Shown: positions 59,124-64,000 of the stretch, one piece after another | How positions within the stretch are numbered: the first letter of the stretch is position 1 | How the letters are laid out: every line of letters begins with the position of its first letter | Assembly: GCF_024294905.1 (NCBI RefSeq) | Contig: NZ_JANCOC010000001.1 | Location: forward strand, 318,879 to 382,878 | Length of the DNA: 64,000 bases | Origin: Rothia gullae | GTDB taxonomy: Bacteria > Actinomycetota > Actinomycetes > Actinomycetales > Micrococcaceae | Direction: 5' to 3' | The notes under the pieces: model-generated | Databases searched by the model: none | Seen by the model: the letters and a program-made list of their open reading frames with translations, nothing else | Told to the model about the DNA's origin: nothing | Position numbers and translations under genes: made by a program

Positions 59124-60272
59124 CTACAGTCCCAGCTGGCGCAGATAGCGTTCCGCCACCGCCTCCACCTGATTTAGCCCGCGCACACGACCCAGCGCCT
59201 GCGACCAAACATCACCGGCAGGCTCAGCACCCACCGGGAAACCAGCCGCCGCCCACAACGCCGCCGTCATCGCACCCACCGAATCCGAATCCGAATCCAC
59301 CGACACCGCACAGCACAACCCCTCAAACAGGGCGCCACGCACCGTCGCCTCATCGGCATCAGTAGGCAGGCTCTTCACAGCATCTGCCGCACACCAGAAC
59401 GCCACACCCAATAGCTCAGGCGCCGTCCAACCCGTACCAAAATGCTCCGCCACAGCCTCCGGAACCGGCACCGTACCGCCCTCCAACAGCTCGACGGCAC
59501 GACTCAACGCCGCCGCCGTACGCGAAGCATCACCCGGAATCGAATCATCCGCCCCCACCGAACCACACCACGACACCACACGACGTGCCGCCTCCAACAA
59601 CGCACCAAACGAGCCAGACCGCGACGCCAACAAATCACGAACCAACAACGCATACGCCGCCGCCGAAGCCAACGCCTCCGGATGCCCATGCGTCAACGCC
59701 GCCGCACGCACCGCCAACAAAACCACCGTACGCTCCTGCGCCACCGGCAATACACCCAACGCCGCCGAACGCACCAACGCACCACTACCCAAAGCATCAG
59801 GATTCAACGACTTCGACACCAACTGCATCTCACCCGAACCCAACGCCCGCAACGTCGCCGCACCCGGACCACGACGAGCCGTCAATTCCGACGAACCATC
59901 AATCTCACGATCCAACGAAAACGGCGCAGACTCCGGCAGAACCTCACCAATACCGCGGAACCACCGCAAATACGCCAACCACAAACACGCCAACTCATCC
60001 GCCGCCGCGCCCTCATTATTCCACTCCAAAACCTCCGTCAACGCGTCCAGAGTGAAACACATCAGCTGCGTATCATCACTGACCAACAGCTCACCAAACG
60101 CCGATTCCCACGGCTTAGGGGCACGCTCCGCAATCTGCGCAGCCGACAACAACTCCAACGGATAACCCAGCGCATCACCCAACGCAGACGCACACAACAA
60201 GCCGCGCACCCTGCCCGCAAACTCAGCCGAAACCTCAGGTGCATACGTGAACTCAACAGAAGAAAAACTCAT
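59124..60272 (-). CDS. ADP-ribosylglycohydrolase family protein
   Basis: 382 residues. DraG-type fold: N-terminal RVRGLLCASALGDALGYPLE, a SDDTQLMCFTLDALTE metal motif, and a C-terminal VDSDSDSVGAMTAALWAAAG with the second set of metal-binding Asp. Removes ADP-ribose from proteins or small molecules. Target unknown; no matching transferase is in the window. The interspersed repeats flank it on both sides. Confidence 0.88.
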   Translation of the reverse strand: MSFSSVEFTYAPEVSAEFAGRVRGLLCASALGDALGYPLELLSAAQIAERAPKPWESAFGELLVSDDTQLMCFTLDALTEVLEWNNEGAAADELACLWLAYLRWFRGIGEVLPESAPFSLDREIDGSSELTARRGPGAATLRALGSGEMQLVSKSLNPDALGSGALVRSAALGVLPVAQERTVVLLAVRAAALTHGHPEALASAAAYALLVRDLLASRSGSFGALLEAARRVVSWCGSVGADDSIPGDASRTAAALSRAVELLEGGTVPVPEAVAEHFGTGWTAPELLGVAFWCAADAVKSLPTDADEATVRGALFEGLCCAVSVDSDSDSVGAMTAALWAAAGFPVGAEPAGDVWSQALGRVRGLNQVEAVAERYLRQLGL

Positions 60273-60335
60273 AGGGCGATTATCCCATGTGCGTTCAGGA
60301 CGCGGAGGCTAGGGCATAAGCTGCTTCGTGCTCAT

Positions 60336-60413
60336 GCTCGCGGGGGAGCGTCCCCTCTGCGGCGCCCCGAATTAAATAATCCTGGCGCCTTGAGGACGGA
60401 GCCCCCGCTCCGC
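60336..60413. repeat. Interspersed structured repeat, copy 3
   Basis: Starts GCTCGCGGGGGAGCGTCCCC and ends GAGCCCCCGCTCCGC. It carries an A/T-rich insertion of about 17 bases (around AATTAAATAATCC) in the inner arm. Lies after the ADP-ribosylglycohydrolase start. Confidence 0.82.
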
Positions 60414-60482
60414 ACGAGCACTTTCGCCGCTGTGAGGTGCCTACTCCGGGGAAGGGGATGCACTGGGCAGCTTTGCACTCAC

Positions 60483-60548
60483 GCTCGCGGGGAAGTGCCC
60501 CCTCTTCAGCGCCTGGGGGCGCTTCGAGGACGGAGCCCCCGCTCCGCG
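60483..60548. repeat. Interspersed structured repeat, copy 4
   Basis: Very close to copy 1 (GCTCGCGGGGAAGTGCCCCC..., inner AGCGCCTGGGGGCGCT hairpin complete). Lies upstream of sbcD. Confidence 0.85.
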
Positions 60549-60631
60549 CGAGTGCCTGCGCTGCGGAAGGTTCCGAACCGCGAATGACGAACTGTGAGGC
60601 GCAAAACACGACGCAATGCCATACTGAAACC

Positions 60632-61828
60632 ATGAAGATCCTGCACACCTCCGACTGGCACCTCGGCCGCACCTTCCACCGCAGCCCCCTCACCCGCGAA
60701 CACCAGCAGTTCATCGACGAACTGCTCAACTACGTGCACGCCGAAGGCATCAATATCCTCCTCATCAGTGGCGACGTCTACGATAGCACCATCCCCACCG
60801 CCGAAAGCACCACCCTGCTTGACCAGGCACTCACCCGCCTCATGCGCGCCGACGTGCAAGTCATCCTCAGCTCCGGCAACCACGACTCCTTCCGCCGCCT
60901 CAGCTACGGCGCCGCCTTCTTTGAAGCCTCCGGCGTGCACCTGCGCACCACCCTCGAAAACGCTACCCGCCCCATCGAACTCACCGACGGCACCTTGCGC
61001 GTACACGTCTACGCCATCCCCTACCTCGCGCCGCGCCTTCACGCCACCGCCCTCGGAGTAGACCCCACCCACCACGCCGTCCTCCACGCCGTCACCGACG
61101 CCATCCGCGCCGACGCCGCAAAACGACACGCCCTCGGCGAAGGCGCCGACCGCGTCATCGTCATGAGCCACGCAACCGTCAGCGACACCACCGGCAGTAA
61201 CATTGCCGGCAGCGCAGACACCACACCCCGTAGCGACTCTGAACGCGACATCAGCGTCGGCGGCATCGACTGGGTACCCGCATCCCTCTTCGACGGCTTC
61301 GACTACGTAGCCCTCGGCCACATCCACAAGCGCTACCCCGTCACCCACACCATCCGCTACAGCGGCTCCCCGCTCGGCTTCTCATTCAGTGAAGAACACA
61401 ACCGTAACGGTGCCTACCTCATCGAACTCAACCCCGGCGAAGAACCCACCATCAGCAGCCACGAATGGGCAACCCGCGTACACATGAAAACCCTGCGCGG
61501 CACCATGGAGCAGCTACTCAACAGCCCCGAACACACCGATTACGAACACGGCTACTACTGCCGCATCGAACTCACCGACGAAACCCTACCCGTCGGCGCT
61601 GTCGACCGCCTGCGCAGCCGCTACGAAACCATCTCCCACTTCAGCTACCGCAGCACCCAACCCGCCACCGACAAACCCGCCACCGCACCCCCCACCCGCG
61701 ACGCCGACCCCGTCGAAACCTTCGACCAATTCCACCAATACGTGCGCAACCGCCCCCTCACCAGCGAAGAACGCGACGTCATCACCACCCTCAGCGACCA
61801 CATCAAAAGCCACAAGGACAACGCATGA
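60632..61828 (+). CDS. sbcD: SbcD exonuclease subunit
   Basis: 398 residues from the ATG at 60632; the frame is open upstream through the repeat but that is not conserved. Mre11-type phosphoesterase: HTSDWHLGRTFHR, LLISGDVYDSTIP, VILSSGNHDSFRR, and later ALGHIHKRYPVTH. With SbcC it cuts hairpins and processes DNA ends. Stop overlaps the SbcC start (ATGA). Confidence 0.95.
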   Translation: MKILHTSDWHLGRTFHRSPLTREHQQFIDELLNYVHAEGINILLISGDVYDSTIPTAESTTLLDQALTRLMRADVQVILSSGNHDSFRRLSYGAAFFEASGVHLRTTLENATRPIELTDGTLRVHVYAIPYLAPRLHATALGVDPTHHAVLHAVTDAIRADAAKRHALGEGADRVIVMSHATVSDTTGSNIAGSADTTPRSDSERDISVGGIDWVPASLFDGFDYVALGHIHKRYPVTHTIRYSGSPLGFSFSEEHNRNGAYLIELNPGEEPTISSHEWATRVHMKTLRGTMEQLLNSPEHTDYEHGYYCRIELTDETLPVGAVDRLRSRYETISHFSYRSTQPATDKPATAPPTRDADPVETFDQFHQYVRNRPLTSEERDVITTLSDHIKSHKDNA

Positions 61829-64000
61829 TCCTGCACAACCTAGAATTCGAAGCCTTCATGGCATACCCCAAACGCCAAGAAATTAACTTCGACACCCTCA
61901 ACAACGCCGGCGTATTCCTGCTCAACGGCCCCACCGGCGCCGGTAAAACCACCATCCTCGACGCCATCTGCTACGCCCTCTACGGCGAAACCAGCAGCGA
62001 CCGCGAATCCGCCAAATTGCACTCCACCTACGCGGCACACAGCGGCACCAAACCGCGCGTGCTACTTGACGTCACCCTCCACGGCAAGCGCCTGCGCATC
62101 GACCGCACCCCCGCCTACAACAAACCCATCACCCGCGGCGCACGCAAAGGCCAGATGCGCGAAGAAAGCGCCAAAGCAACTCTCGCTGAGCTCGCACCCG
62201 GCGCCGACCCCGCCGACGAAAAAGCCTGGACCCCCATCTCCAGCAGCGTCGCCGAAGTCAACCGCACTATCGCCGAACGCACCCACCTGACCAAAGAACA
62301 ATTCCTCAAAGTCGTACTCCTACCGCAGGGTCAGTTCGCGCAATTCCTCAAGTCCAAGCCCAAAGAACGCAAAGAACTACTCAAAAAGATGTTCCCTGTT
62401 GAACACTACGAACAGCTCTTCGCTGCACTCACCGAGGAAGCGAAAACCGCCCAGCAGGAAGTCGCCCAGGACGAAAACACCCAGCGCGGCTACCTTGAAC
62501 GTGCCCGCGCAGAAATGCTCGCCCTGCAGGCGCTACTGGACGCTGCAGATCCGGGTGCAGAGGAGCCTGCGGAGGCGGAGACTTCCGAAAATCTCACCGC
62601 TGAGAACGTCACCGCCGAAACTCTCGACGCATGGGTCGCCGGCGGAGTAGAACGCGCCCGCAAAACTTCCGCACGCGAAAAGCAGGAACAGCAGCGCCTC
62701 ACCAACGAAGCCGACCGGAACACCCGCCTGCTCGCCGAACGTGCCCAGTTGCAGGCCGACTGGCGCGAATACGAACAGCTCTGCGAGCGCCGCACCCGCC
62801 TGACCGAACACGCCGACGAGCACAAGGCGCAGCGTGAAGAACTGGCGCAGGCGCGTGCCGCCGCACCCCTGCACGCACAATACACGCAGGCCTACACCGA
62901 ATCGCAGGCGTTCGCCGCCCGCCAGCAGGAGCAGACGGCCTGTGCATCAGCGCTGGATGAGACTGGTCGCGCCCTGCTTGCGGCACTGCGCGATGAGGAA
63001 ACCGTGGAAGAAGTCACCTTCCCCGAAGAAACGACCTTCGCCGTGCTCCCGGAGCTCGAGCCCGCCGAGCAACAAACCCAGCTCGAGGCGCTCCTCGACA
63101 CCCTGCGCGCCCTGCAGAAGAAGGACGCACAGCTTACCGACGAGGAAGCCGCCGCAGCCGCCCTGCTGAAGCAGGCTAACGCCCTCGAACAGGACAAGTC
63201 GCGTGCCGAAAAGACGCTGAGTGACCTCACTGCCCAAGCCGAGCAACTCGCCGAAGAACTCGCTGGCTACAGCACCGCCGACGAGGAACGCGCACTCGCC
63301 GCGCACCTGGTCACCGAGGCGCAGCAGAAGCACGATGCCGCCCAGCAGATGCAGCAGAAGCTGGATGCCGCCTCTGCCGCGGTCGCCGCTGCCCAGAAGC
63401 AGAGCAAGCACACTGCCACCGCCGAGCAGAAGACGCAGGAAAAGTGGCAGGCTTCGGCTCAGCAGGCGCTTGCCGCGACGGAAGAGTTCAAGAACCTACA
63501 GGTTCTGCGCCTCGCCCAGGCGTCCTCCCTGCTGGCGCGCGAGCTCAAGGACGGCGAACCCTGCGCGGTCTGCGGCTCGGTCGAGCACCCCGCCCCCGCG
63601 CAGATTGCCGAGGGTGAGCAGCTTATTGAGCGTGCCGATCTGGACGCCGCCAAGGAACGTGAAGACAAGGCGCACAAGCAGGCTCGCACCCACGAACTGG
63701 CTAAAGATCGGGCGACCAAGGCGCACCAGGAAGCTTCCGAGGCGCTTGCCGCCGCCCGCACACAGTACGAGACTCTGGCGGCTCAGGGCGAGTGCGATGT
63801 GCAGCAGACTGCCGCCCAGCTGCAGCAGGGGCAGACCCGCCTCGCGCAGGCTCAGTCGCGCGTGACCGCGCGTGACGGCGTACTGGTGAAGGTTGAGCGG
63901 GTGCGGGGTGAGCAGCAGAAGGCTCAGGAGGCGCTACGCACCATTGAGGGCGCGGCGGTTGAGGCTCAGACTCGTCACCGTGACGCTGCGGCGCGCTGTG
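61825..64000 (+). CDS. sbcC: SbcC exonuclease ATPase subunit, 3' end outside window
   Basis: 725 codons visible; the gene continues beyond the right edge. Walker A LLNGPTGAGKTTILDAI near the N-terminus, a long coiled coil rich in A/E/Q/R, and the zinc hook CAVCGSVEHP near residue 575. The ABC signature and Walker B must lie outside the window. Translation coupled to sbcD. Confidence 0.95.
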   Translation, partial: MILHNLEFEAFMAYPKRQEINFDTLNNAGVFLLNGPTGAGKTTILDAICYALYGETSSDRESAKLHSTYAAHSGTKPRVLLDVTLHGKRLRIDRTPAYNKPITRGARKGQMREESAKATLAELAPGADPADEKAWTPISSSVAEVNRTIAERTHLTKEQFLKVVLLPQGQFAQFLKSKPKERKELLKKMFPVEHYEQLFAALTEEAKTAQQEVAQDENTQRGYLERARAEMLALQALLDAADPGAEEPAEAETSENLTAENVTAETLDAWVAGGVERARKTSAREKQEQQRLTNEADRNTRLLAERAQLQADWREYEQLCERRTRLTEHADEHKAQREELAQARAAAPLHAQYTQAYTESQAFAARQQEQTACASALDETGRALLAALRDEETVEEVTFPEETTFAVLPELEPAEQQTQLEALLDTLRALQKKDAQLTDEEAAAAALLKQANALEQDKSRAEKTLSDLTAQAEQLAEELAGYSTADEERALAAHLVTEAQQKHDAAQQMQQKLDAASAAVAAAQKQSKHTATAEQKTQEKWQASAQQALAATEEFKNLQVLRLAQASSLLARELKDGEPCAVCGSVEHPAPAQIAEGEQLIERADLDAAKEREDKAHKQARTHELAKDRATKAHQEASEALAAARTQYETLAAQGECDVQQTAAQLQQGQTRLAQAQSRVTARDGVLVKVERVRGEQQKAQEALRTIEGAAVEAQTRHRDAAARC

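Noticed and set aside
58876..59208. Open frame on the minus strand through repeats 1 and 2
   Set aside because: The sequence consists of the intergenic repeat read in an open frame; similar peptides arise at copies 3 and 4.

Overview
The window is a high-GC actinobacterial chromosome segment carrying most of a resident siphovirus-type prophage. Gene content and order on the chromosomal side (metal ABC transporter with a Fur-type regulator, HIT protein, budA, glnA, DUF4191, lipA, lipB, sucB, lpd, pepA, PAC2, DUF4192, sigA, sbcDC) fit Micrococcaceae, most likely Rothia. The genus call is inference from protein style and gene order, not a database result.

Positions 1 to about 34,000 are prophage; its left end lies outside the window. 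Structural genes run leftward on the minus strand: HNH nuclease, terminase small and large subunits, portal, a MuF head protein with a probable nuclease toxin at its C-terminus and an overlapping acidic small gene that looks like its immunity partner, scaffold, HK97-type capsid, connectors, major tail protein, a tail chaperone pair joined by a -1 frameshift signal, tape measure, distal tail and tail-tip proteins, and a collagen-like fibre cut by the window edge. Two different IS200/IS605-type elements (tnpA and tnpB divergent) sit between tail genes. Each right end supplies the TGA stop of the tail gene it interrupts.

From about 22,000 to 31,400 lies the leftward early region: a zinc-ribbon protein, a RusA-like resolvase, a primase-helicase followed by an iteron-like repeat array, a putative single-strand-binding protein, a Cas4/RecB-like nuclease and several small membrane or coiled-coil proteins. 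One rightward membrane-protein gene (30194..30715) breaks the pattern and has its own candidate promoter. The switch at 31,167 to 33,951 has a Cro-like gene flanked by two copies of an operator, two rightward HTH genes, an ImmA/IrrE-like protease and a tyrosine integrase.

From 34,194 to the end is chromosome: a zinc-type ABC operon and Fur-family regulator, an MBL-fold protein, a HIT protein, acetolactate decarboxylase, a GNAT enzyme, glutamine synthetase, the lipoate genes beside the 2-oxoacid dehydrogenase E2 and E3 subunits that need lipoate, leucyl aminopeptidase, PAC2, DUF4192, the principal sigma factor, an ADP-ribosylglycohydrolase and SbcCD (SbcC is cut by the right edge). Intergenic spaces here carry a structured interspersed repeat (four copies at 58.9 to 60.5 kb) and several short tandem duplications close to stop codons.
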